Of a stretch of 64,000 nucleotides of DNA, positions 57,458-64,000 are shown piece by piece (within the stretch, counting starts at the first letter, position 1; each line of letters begins with the position of its first letter). The position numbers were made by a program, and so were the translations under genes. Location: contig NZ_FOUA01000002.1 of NCBI RefSeq assembly GCF_900114735.1, forward strand, positions 349,262-413,261, written 5' to 3'. The stretch comes from Halopseudomonas bauzanensis (lineage in GTDB: Bacteria; Pseudomonadota; Gammaproteobacteria; Pseudomonadales; Pseudomonadaceae). Under the pieces are notes generated by a model. The model ran no database searches. It saw only the letters and a list, made by a program, of their open reading frames with translations, and was not told where the DNA came from.

Positions 57458-58609
57458 TCAGAGTGCATGGATGCGATCGCGCCCGGACGCCTTGGCGTGA
57501 TACATGCGCTGGTCGGCCAGCTCCAGCAACTGCTGGGGCAGGTCGATGTGGTCGAAATAGCGCTCGGCCAGACCGATACTGGCGGTCAGCGGCAGGCCGT
57601 CCGGTCGCTGGCCCAGCCCGCTGCTGCGTAGTCGCTCCATGGCCTGGCGGGCACGGGTCATATCGGTATCGGGCATGATCAGCAGAAATTCCTCGCCGCC
57701 CCAGCGTACCAGGCTGTCTGAGCTGCGCATGCAGTTCTGGATGTGCTGGCTGGCGCTGCGTAACGCCTGATCGCCCATGGCATGACCGAAAAGGTCGTTG
57801 ATTTCCTTGAAACGGTCCAGGTCGATGAAGGCCAGAGACAGGGCGCTGTTGTTGCGCTGGCTGGTGTGCCACTGCATCTGCAGGATTTCCTCGCCACTGC
57901 CACGGCTGAACACGCCGGTCAGGTCATCCCGGATTGCCTGGCGCAGCAGCGCCATCATGAACGCCAGCTGGCTCATGCAGGCCAGCCCGGTGACACCGGC
58001 AATCAGGATCAGCAGCCAGAAAGCGCCGACGAAGGAGGGCCAGTTCAAGGTTGACCAGTTCAGATAACCGGCGATGCCCTGGGCCAGTAACAGCACCATG
58101 GCGACCAGCAGGTTCTCCAGCAACGTCAGTGGGAACAGCGCCAGACCAGCCATCAGCACAAAGGGCAGAAAGGCGTAACCAGCGGCGACCGCCGCGGGCA
58201 TATCCACCAGTTGGTAGTGCGCCAGCAAGGTGTGTGAGCTGATATAGAACAGCGTCGGAATGGCGAACAGGATGAACATGGCCAGATAGGCATCGGCCAT
58301 CCGGCCCCGCTCACGGTAGAACAGCAGCAGGCAGAAGAACGCCACGCACACCAGCAATCGCAACGCCAACAATTGACCCCACAGGGGATTGGGGAAGGCG
58401 AGCACATCGACGATGCCCCATAGCGGTGTGAGCAGCGCGAACAACAACGCGAACAGGCGTACCCGGTCCACGATCAGGTGCGCCCGTTGGCGGCTGACCA
58501 GCAGCGGGTGGCGGAGCGGCGTCAGTAGTTTCACGCGCTCATGGGGCTCCAGCTCGGCAGGAAGAAGTGAGCTGAGTCGCTGGCAGAACAGGTCAACGAG
58601 GGCAGACAT
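57458..58609 (-). CDS. Membrane-bound diguanylate cyclase (GGDEF)
   Basis: A 383-residue protein. Residues 50-220 hold about six hydrophobic helices as sensor region; the C-terminal GGDEF domain (about 225-383) has an intact active motif GGEEF and, five residues before it, an RSSD inhibitory site, so the enzyme should be active and product-inhibited. It makes c-di-GMP from GTP. The signal sensed by the membrane part is unknown. It converges on the E2 gene. Confidence 0.92.
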   Translation of the reverse strand: MSALVDLFCQRLSSLLPAELEPHERVKLLTPLRHPLLVSRQRAHLIVDRVRLFALLFALLTPLWGIVDVLAFPNPLWGQLLALRLLVCVAFFCLLLFYRERGRMADAYLAMFILFAIPTLFYISSHTLLAHYQLVDMPAAVAAGYAFLPFVLMAGLALFPLTLLENLLVAMVLLLAQGIAGYLNWSTLNWPSFVGAFWLLILIAGVTGLACMSQLAFMMALLRQAIRDDLTGVFSRGSGEEILQMQWHTSQRNNSALSLAFIDLDRFKEINDLFGHAMGDQALRSASQHIQNCMRSSDSLVRWGGEEFLLIMPDTDMTRARQAMERLRSSGLGQRPDGLPLTASIGLAERYFDHIDLPQQLLELADQRMYHAKASGRDRIHAL

Positions 58610-58836
58610 GGGGACTCGTTTGATGTTGTTATGATGGCATGGGGCCAGATTAGCCTGGGGCTTCTTACCAGCAACTGATGCAGATCAAACAATCCGGAAA
58701 AATTGACCGCGCCCAAGGAATGGACTTACGGATTCATCTACACTGGCATGGCCCGGTCACGCATGACCGCCGCTCGGCTGATTATCTCGAACGCAGACTC
58801 ACCGGGCCTTCATTGACGAGAAAGGAACTGCTGCTG

Positions 58837-59229
58837 GTGCGCAAACGGCTGACGACATCCTGTATCTGGCTTGGCCTGTTTGCCATGCTGATGATTCATG
58901 TCGGCCCGCTGTACTCCGCGCTGCAAATGGCCCAGGCCAGCGTGGCGTCGCAGGAGCAGCATGTTCATGCGGGCCATGCCGAGCCGGATGCCGGCGGCCA
59001 TGGTCACCACCGGCAGAGTCCCGGCGAGCCAGCCTGGCTAGCCGCTCTGGAGCTGTGTGGCTACTGCGAGCTGCTGACCCTCAACCCGCCCCTGAGCCTG
59101 TCCGTCGACCTTGTTCTGCCCCGGCATGAACCGGAGCGGTTTGCGTCACTGCCTACCGCCCCGTTGCTGCCGATGCTGCGACATGGTGGCAGTCATGCCC
59201 GGGCCCCACCTGGCTATTTCCACAGCTGA
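58837..59229 (+). CDS. DUF2946 family protein, copper-linked
   Basis: A 130-residue protein from GTG 58837: a hydrophobic segment (SCIWLGLFAMLMIHVGPLYS), a His-rich stretch with several HxH and HAGH groups (about 45-65), then LELCGYCELLTLNPPLSL, typical of DUF2946. Such genes often stand directly before a copper TonB receptor, as here (54 bases). The His and CxxC-like groups suggest metal handling. The start is uncertain; the frame is open back to 58678, but the additional sequence is not family-like. Confidence 0.72.
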   Translation: MRKRLTTSCIWLGLFAMLMIHVGPLYSALQMAQASVASQEQHVHAGHAEPDAGGHGHHRQSPGEPAWLAALELCGYCELLTLNPPLSLSVDLVLPRHEPERFASLPTAPLLPMLRHGGSHARAPPGYFHS

Positions 59230-59283
59230 ACGCCGTTGCCGCGCGCTGTCGCGGCGCTGTTGAATATTGAAGTGGAAATTGCC

Positions 59284-61401
59284 ATGTCCCGAAATATGTG
59301 TGACCGGCAGGCGCGTGCGCGTCTGCCCGGAATCTTTGCCGTGCAACCCGCGCGCCTGCATTGGCAGGCCGCCCATGCGGCGCTACTCGTACTGCTCGCC
59401 GGTGGCGCCCTGGCCGACGAACATCACCATGCGCACTCACTGGAGCAGTTCTCGCTGCCGCCTCGGGTGATCACCGCCGTGCAGCAGGATTCACCACTGA
59501 CCATCATCACCAACCCCAAGGAAGCGCGTCAGCCGATCCCGGCGAGTGACGGCGCCGACTACCTGAAGACCATTCCCGGTTTCTCGGCCGTCCGCAGCGG
59601 TGGCAGCAACAGTGATCCGGTATTGCGTGGCATGTTCGGATCGCGGCTGAAGCTGCTGACCAACGGCGGCGAGATGCTCGGTGCCTGCCCTTCGCGCATG
59701 GACGCCCCGTCTTCCTACATCGCGCCGCAGAACTTCGATCAGCTGACCGTGATCAAGGGACCACAGACCGTGGCCTGGGGACCGGGCGCGTCAGCCGGCA
59801 CCATTCTGTTTGATCGCCTGCCGGAAAGCTTCGATGAACCGGGCAGCCGGCTGGATGTCACCGTGGTAGGCGGCTCCAATACCCGCCGCGATATGCAAGT
59901 GGACGGTGCCATCGGCAGCCGCGACGGCTATCTGCGGCTGAGCGGTAACCGTTCCCGGTCCGGGGATTACAAGGACGGCAATGGCGATCGTGTGCCGTCG
60001 CGCTGGAACAAATGGAACACCGACCTGGCCCTGGGCTGGACACCGGATGACGATACCCTGCTGGAGCTGAGCGTTGGTGCCGGTGATGGCGAGGCGCGCT
60101 ACGCTGGGCGCGGCATGGATGGCTCGCAGTTCGAGCGGGAAAGTCTGGGCCTGCGCTTCGAAAGGCAATTCCACGGCGGTGCGCTGCAGGAGCTGGAAGC
60201 GCGGGTGTATTACAACTATGCCGACCATGTAATGGACAACTACAGTCTGCGGGTGCCCTCGGGGATGATGATGCCGCACCCGATGGCGTCCAATGTCGAC
60301 CGCCGCACCCTGGGCATGCGGCTGGCCTCGACCTGGGTCTGGGATGAACTGGAGTTGCTGGCCGGTGCCGACGCCCAGCGCAACACCCATCGCACCCGCA
60401 ACGGCATGGGCATCGACACCTATCGTCAGCAGCCCTGGGTCAAGGACGCCAGCTTCAGCCAGATTGGCCTGTTCTCCGAGCTGACCTGGTCCCGGCAGGA
60501 TGATCAGCGGCTGATCGGCGGTATGCGGTTGGATCAGCATCACGTCGAGGACTCCCGGGCCACTGTCAGCGGTGGCATGCACGGCGGCGGGCACGCCATG
60601 CCCAACCCTACTGCCGGCGATACCCGCCGGGAAACTTTGCCCAGTGCTTTCCTGCGCCTGGAGCAGGATCTGTCCAGCCTGCCGGCCACCGCCTATGTGG
60701 GCATTGGCCATGTGCAGCGCTTCCCGGATTATTGGGAGCTGTTCTCGCCCAACCAATCGCTTGGTGCGGTCAACGCCTTTGACGGTATTGATCCCGAGCG
60801 CACCACGCAGCTGGATGTCGGACTGCAGTACAAGCGCGAGGGGATGGAGGCCTGGATCTCCGGTTATGCCGGGGTGGTTGATGACTTTATCCTGTTTGAT
60901 TACACCGGCATGGGCAGTAACGCGGAAAATATCGATGCCCAGATCATGGGTGCCGAAACGGGTGTTGCGCTGGATATAACGGATAACTGGCAAGCGGAAA
61001 CCAGCCTGGCCTGGGCCTGGGGGCGCAATCGCAGCGACGGCGAAGCCCTGCCGCAGATGCCGCCACTGGATGCACGCGTCAATCTGACCTATGCCCGGGA
61101 CAACTGGAGTGCTGGTGCCCTGTGGCGGGTGGTGGCGGCGCAGAGCCGCACTGCTGATGGCAAGGGTAACGTCACCAGTCGCGACTTTGGTGATTCGTCC
61201 GGTTTCGGCGTGTTGTCGATCAACGCGGCCTATCGCTTCAGTGCTGAAATAACGGGCAGTGTCGGGGTAGATAACCTGCTGGACAAGGCTTACGCCGAAC
61301 ATCTCAATCTGGCTGGCAACGGCAGTTTCGGCTTCCCGGCCGATACCCGGATCAACGAGCCGGGTCGGACGCTGTGGGCGAAGCTGGATTTCAGCTTCTG
61401 A
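59284..61401 (+). CDS. oprC: TonB-dependent copper receptor OprC-like
   Basis: A 705-residue outer-membrane receptor. After a signal region (about 1-44), the plug has DYLKTIPGFSAVRSGGSNSD and LGACPSRMDAPSSYI; the 22-strand barrel ends in LDFSF. The CxxxM (C-P-S-R-M) and HxM (PHPMAS) groups correspond to the copper site described for P. aeruginosa OprC, so copper binding is probable. The start at ATG 59284 is chosen because it begins the exported N-terminus; a long frame begins 16 codons earlier. It is coupled to the DUF2946 gene. Confidence 0.9.
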   Translation: MSRNMCDRQARARLPGIFAVQPARLHWQAAHAALLVLLAGGALADEHHHAHSLEQFSLPPRVITAVQQDSPLTIITNPKEARQPIPASDGADYLKTIPGFSAVRSGGSNSDPVLRGMFGSRLKLLTNGGEMLGACPSRMDAPSSYIAPQNFDQLTVIKGPQTVAWGPGASAGTILFDRLPESFDEPGSRLDVTVVGGSNTRRDMQVDGAIGSRDGYLRLSGNRSRSGDYKDGNGDRVPSRWNKWNTDLALGWTPDDDTLLELSVGAGDGEARYAGRGMDGSQFERESLGLRFERQFHGGALQELEARVYYNYADHVMDNYSLRVPSGMMMPHPMASNVDRRTLGMRLASTWVWDELELLAGADAQRNTHRTRNGMGIDTYRQQPWVKDASFSQIGLFSELTWSRQDDQRLIGGMRLDQHHVEDSRATVSGGMHGGGHAMPNPTAGDTRRETLPSAFLRLEQDLSSLPATAYVGIGHVQRFPDYWELFSPNQSLGAVNAFDGIDPERTTQLDVGLQYKREGMEAWISGYAGVVDDFILFDYTGMGSNAENIDAQIMGAETGVALDITDNWQAETSLAWAWGRNRSDGEALPQMPPLDARVNLTYARDNWSAGALWRVVAAQSRTADGKGNVTSRDFGDSSGFGVLSINAAYRFSAEITGSVGVDNLLDKAYAEHLNLAGNGSFGFPADTRINEPGRTLWAKLDFSF

Positions 61402-61412
61402 GGTAACTCTGA

Positions 61413-61430
61413 GGGGCTGCCTGCAGCCCC
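61413..61430 (+). terminator. Terminator after the copper receptor gene
   Basis: A perfect 7-bp GC stem (GGGGCTG / CAGCCCC) with a CCTG loop is followed by TTATGT. It lies 11 bases after the stop codon. Confidence 0.65.
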
Positions 61431-61459
61431 TTATGTCGGACACTCCACAACCCTGGGAG

Positions 61460-61479
61460 GGACGAGCACCAGCTCGTCC
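61460..61479. repeat. REP-like hairpin between oprC and uppP
   Basis: GGACGAGC-ACCA-GCTCGTCC is an 8-bp perfect stem preceded by CTGGGAG, similar in style to the REP elements of Pseudomonas (GGGAGCGGGCTTGCCCGC type). Only one clear copy is seen in this window. Confidence 0.4.
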
Positions 61480-61580
61480 ATGGTGCTGGCGGGCGGTTTT
61501 GTGCGTGCCGGCTGGCTCCTTTCATCGAGTCCGATCGCGGCCCGTGGGCTCGACGTTCCCAGGAGCTCGACCCGTCCAGG

Positions 61581-62378
61581 TCAGTAGAACACCACCAACA
61601 ACGCTGCACCCAGGATCAGCCGGTAGATCACGAACGGCTGCATGCCGATGCGCTTGATGAATACCAGGAAGTAGTGGATACAGAGGAAAGCGCTGATCGC
61701 CGAGACCAGGACGCCCAGGGCCATGGCCCCCCATTCCACCGGCACCTGGGCTTCGACCAGATCCTTGGTCTTGAGCAGGCAGGCCAGCAGGATCACGGGG
61801 ATCGACAGCAGGAAGGAGAAGCGCGAGGCTGCTTCCCGGTTCAACCCCATCATCAATGCTGCGGTAATGGTGATGCCGGCCCGCGAGGTGCCGGGAAACA
61901 GTGCCAGCGCCTGGGCGCAGCCAATGATCAGCACATCCTTCCAGGTCATCTGACTCTCGGTGCGGCTGCCCCGAAAACGCCAGTCGGCCCAGCCCAGCAG
62001 CAGGCCGAAGAAAACCAGCCCCAAAGCCAGATAGAAAGGAGAGCGCAGGTATAGCTCAATGTCATCTTTGAACGCCAGCCCAGCGAGCCCCACTGGAATA
62101 GTGGCAAACAGCACCCCCCAGGCCAGCCGCGCATCATCATTGGGCTTGCGAGTCACCAGCGACTGCGTCCAACTGGTAGTCATGCCGATCAGGTCGCGGC
62201 GAAAATACAGCAGCACCGCAAACAGGCTGCCGAAGTGCAATGCCACGTCGAACGCCAGCCCCTGATCCGGCCAGCCGGTAAGGACCGGGACCAGGATCAG
62301 GTGGGCAGAGCTGGATACAGGTAGAAACTCAGTGAGACCCTGGAGCAGGGCGAGAACGACAACTTGCAACCAATCCAT
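61581..62378 (-). CDS. uppP: Undecaprenyl-diphosphatase UppP (BacA)
   Basis: A 265-residue inner-membrane phosphatase recycling the C55 carrier lipid for cell-wall synthesis; overproduction gives bacitracin resistance. The two signature regions are present: QGLTEFLPVSSSAH (residues 14-27) and PGTSRAG. About eight hydrophobic helices are visible. Confidence 0.96.
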   Translation of the reverse strand: MDWLQVVVLALLQGLTEFLPVSSSAHLILVPVLTGWPDQGLAFDVALHFGSLFAVLLYFRRDLIGMTTSWTQSLVTRKPNDDARLAWGVLFATIPVGLAGLAFKDDIELYLRSPFYLALGLVFFGLLLGWADWRFRGSRTESQMTWKDVLIIGCAQALALFPGTSRAGITITAALMMGLNREAASRFSFLLSIPVILLACLLKTKDLVEAQVPVEWGAMALGVLVSAISAFLCIHYFLVFIKRIGMQPFVIYRLILGAALLVVFY

Positions 62379-62472
62379 AGCGGATACGCGCTCCTGATAT
62401 GAAGAGTGAGGTTCAGTGGAGCGCGCCAGTAAACCATGATCGGAACGCCAGCGCGAGTGTCTTGCTTAGCCG

Positions 62473-63789
62473 TTATTGCTCCGGTAGATAGCGGAGCAGC
62501 AACGCCATACTCACATCCAGCCCGAGTGGTTTCGGAATGCGTACGATATGCCCGGTACCCGGCGCCACGTCCGCTGGTTCCCCGCGTCGATCCAGCAGCG
62601 AATTCAAAGTGAAGCTATGATTACCCGAAGGCGTCATTAGTTCCAGGCGGTCGCCGACGGCAAAGCGGTTTTTCACCTCGATGCTCAGCCATTCGCCCAG
62701 ATCTTCCAGCACTTCGCCGACAAACTGATGGCGCGACATGCGCGAGTTGCCCTGCTCGTAGTTCTGGTACACCCCCGGTGGGTGGCGGCGATAGAAACCT
62801 TCGGTGTAGCCACGGTTGGCCAGGCTTTCCAGATCATCCATCAGCGCCATGTCGAAGGGGCGACCTGCCACCGCATCATCGATTGCCTGGCGATAGGTCT
62901 GCACGGTACGCGCAACATAGAAGTGCGACTTGGTACGGCCTTCGATCTTCAGCGAGTGCATCCCCATATCGACGAAGCGCTGCACATGCTGCACCGCGCG
63001 CAGATCTTTGGAATTCATGATGTAGGTGCCGTGCTCATCCTCCTCGATGGCCATCTGTTCGTCCGGCTTGTCGCTCTGGTTGAGCAGATACACCGGCTGC
63101 GGCTGCACCTCCTGTGGCTCCCTGGCCGGAGCGACAGCCTCGACATTGCCCTCGGCCGTTTCCTGCGCTGGCTGCAGGTCGTATTTCCAGCGGCAGGCAT
63201 TGGTACAGGCGCCCTGGTTGGCATCGCGGTGATTGAAATAGCCGGATAGCAGGCAGCGCCCGGAATAGGCGATGCACAGCGCACCGTGCACGAATACCTC
63301 CAGCTCCATGTCCGAACAGTGCTGACGGATCTGCTCCAGCTCATCCAGTGACAGCTCGCGGGACAGAATCACCCGCTCCAGCCCCTGCTGCTGCCAGAAC
63401 TTCACCGTCGCCCAGTTGGTGGCATTGGCCTGCACCGACAGGTGCACCGGCATCTGCGGCCAGCGTTCACGCACCAGCATGATCAGCCCGGGATCGGACA
63501 TGATCAGCGCATCCGGGCCCATGGCGATGATCTCTTGCAGATCCCGGACATAGGTGGTCACCTTGCTGTTGTGCGCGGCGATATTGCTCGCCAGATAGAA
63601 TTTCTTGCCCTGGGCATGCGCCTCGGCAATCGCCTCGGCGAGCACGGCCGGGTTGTGGAAATCGTTTTCACGTACACGCAGGCTGTAACGCGGCTGACCG
63701 GCATAGACCGCATCGGCGCCATAGGCGAAGGCGTAACGCATGGCCTTGAGGGTGCCGGCCGGGGCCAGCAGTTCAGGGGCGTGGGGCAT
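62473..63789 (-). CDS. trhP: Peptidase U32 family tRNA hydroxylation protein TrhP (YegQ)
   Basis: A 438-residue U32-family protein. EVFVHGALCIAYSGRCLLSG is the U32 signature, with a further CTNACRW group; the cysteines likely bind an iron-sulfur cluster. In E. coli YegQ/TrhP is needed for prephenate-dependent 5-hydroxyuridine formation in tRNA. ATG 63789 has AGGA upstream and gives a length near the E. coli protein (453); a longer frame lacks support. Confidence 0.9.
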   Translation of the reverse strand: MPHAPELLAPAGTLKAMRYAFAYGADAVYAGQPRYSLRVRENDFHNPAVLAEAIAEAHAQGKKFYLASNIAAHNSKVTTYVRDLQEIIAMGPDALIMSDPGLIMLVRERWPQMPVHLSVQANATNWATVKFWQQQGLERVILSRELSLDELEQIRQHCSDMELEVFVHGALCIAYSGRCLLSGYFNHRDANQGACTNACRWKYDLQPAQETAEGNVEAVAPAREPQEVQPQPVYLLNQSDKPDEQMAIEEDEHGTYIMNSKDLRAVQHVQRFVDMGMHSLKIEGRTKSHFYVARTVQTYRQAIDDAVAGRPFDMALMDDLESLANRGYTEGFYRRHPPGVYQNYEQGNSRMSRHQFVGEVLEDLGEWLSIEVKNRFAVGDRLELMTPSGNHSFTLNSLLDRRGEPADVAPGTGHIVRIPKPLGLDVSMALLLRYLPEQ

Positions 63790-63881
63790 GGGATGATCCT
63801 GTTTACAAGACAAGAGGGGCGGGGAGCATATCCTCATGGCTTGAGTGGGACATTGATCAGGATCAGGAATGGGGCGATGGT

Positions 63882-63917
63882 CAAAAAACAAAACCCCCAA
63901 CTCTTCCGAGCCGGGGG
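63882..63917 (-). terminator. Rho-independent terminator of the minus-strand gene at the window end
   Basis: On the minus strand a 10-bp stem (CCCCCGGCTC / GAGTTGGGGG, two G-U pairs) with a GGAA tetraloop is followed by TTTTGTTTTTT. It lies about 30 bases after the stop codon at 63949. Confidence 0.88.
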
Positions 63918-63948
63918 CTTGTTGTCTACTGCCTAGCTTGCCGCAGGT

Positions 63949-64000
63949 TTACACCTTGCTGGCCATCTCCGGCACCGCTTCAAACAGGTCAGCAACCAGA
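63949..64000 (-). CDS. etfA: C-terminal end of a gene, probably electron transfer flavoprotein alpha subunit
   Basis: The last 16 codons before TAA at 63949-63951 read LVADLFEAVPEMASKV. This resembles the C-terminus of EtfA (an ADLF-x-x-VPE-like ending), the subunit that passes electrons from acyl-CoA dehydrogenases to the quinone pool. Only 16 residues are in the window, so this is a tentative call; the strong terminator just after it fits the end of an operon. Confidence 0.45.
   Translation of the reverse strand, partial: LVADLFEAVPEMASKV

Noticed and set aside
59791..61443. 550-codon minus-strand frame opposite the copper receptor
   Set aside because: Antisense of a canonical TonB receptor; its sequence is biased and domain-free.

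Overview
The window is a GC-rich gammaproteobacterial chromosome segment, almost certainly from a Pseudomonas-group organism (Pseudomonas or Halopseudomonas type). The evidence is the gene order phoR-phoB-ubiA-ubiC-rubredoxin-HU-HDOD-recG-oxyR-ridA-spoT-rpoZ-gmk-yicC-rph-crc-pyrE-argB-algC-dut-coaBC-radC-rpmB-rpmG. This follows the phoB-to-rpmG backbone of Pseudomonas aeruginosa as I remember it, and it includes the Pseudomonas-specific regulator Crc at its exact family length of 259 residues. No rRNA, tRNA, CRISPR array, insertion sequence or prophage was seen.

Layout: 1-0.5 kb, 3' part of an iron alcohol dehydrogenase; 0.6-16.4 kb, backbone (receiver-PilZ-like regulator, PhoR/PhoB, ubiquinone genes, rubredoxin, HU, HDOD protein, recG/oxyR, SDR epimerase, ridA, spoT, rpoZ, gmk, MFS exporter); 16.4-25.1 kb, an inserted catabolic block between gmk and yicC that begins just after a truncated SMR transporter gene; 25.2-27.4 kb, yicC, rph and a DUF4870 gene broken by a stop codon; 27.5-32.9 kb, a second insertion with a Fe-siderophore ABC importer and a cytochrome P450; 33.0-42.3 kb, backbone from crc to rpmG; 42.3-64 kb, mixed accessory genes: M23 peptidase, sorbosone-dehydrogenase-like lipoprotein, fatty acid desaturase, arsRCHB arsenic operon, OprD-like porin, DUF1722/photolyase, RarD-like transporter, a 2-oxoacid dehydrogenase operon (E1 alpha, E1 beta, E2), a diguanylate cyclase, a DUF2946/OprC copper receptor pair, uppP and trhP. 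The last bases hold the end of a probable etfA.

The most interesting region is 16.7-25.0 kb. It combines an acyl-CoA ligase, a TAXI-type TRAP importer (binding protein plus fused permease), a TetR regulator, a short-chain dehydrogenase and an ACAD11-like acyl-CoA dehydrogenase. Three 14-bp palindromes of the form CTGAYA-NN-TRTCAG lie before the TAXI gene, the tetR gene and the acyl-CoA dehydrogenase gene, two of them on top of promoter-like -35/-10 pairs. Together these suggest one TetR-controlled regulon that imports an organic acid, activates it as a CoA ester and starts its oxidation. The substrate is unknown.

Other regulation visible in the sequence: a Pho-box-like site before phoB, two Fur-box-like sites at the siderophore genes, a promoter with a foldable leader before rpmBG, an arsR promoter whose start point falls near the start codon, and a hairpin-rich leader before the 2-oxoacid dehydrogenase operon.
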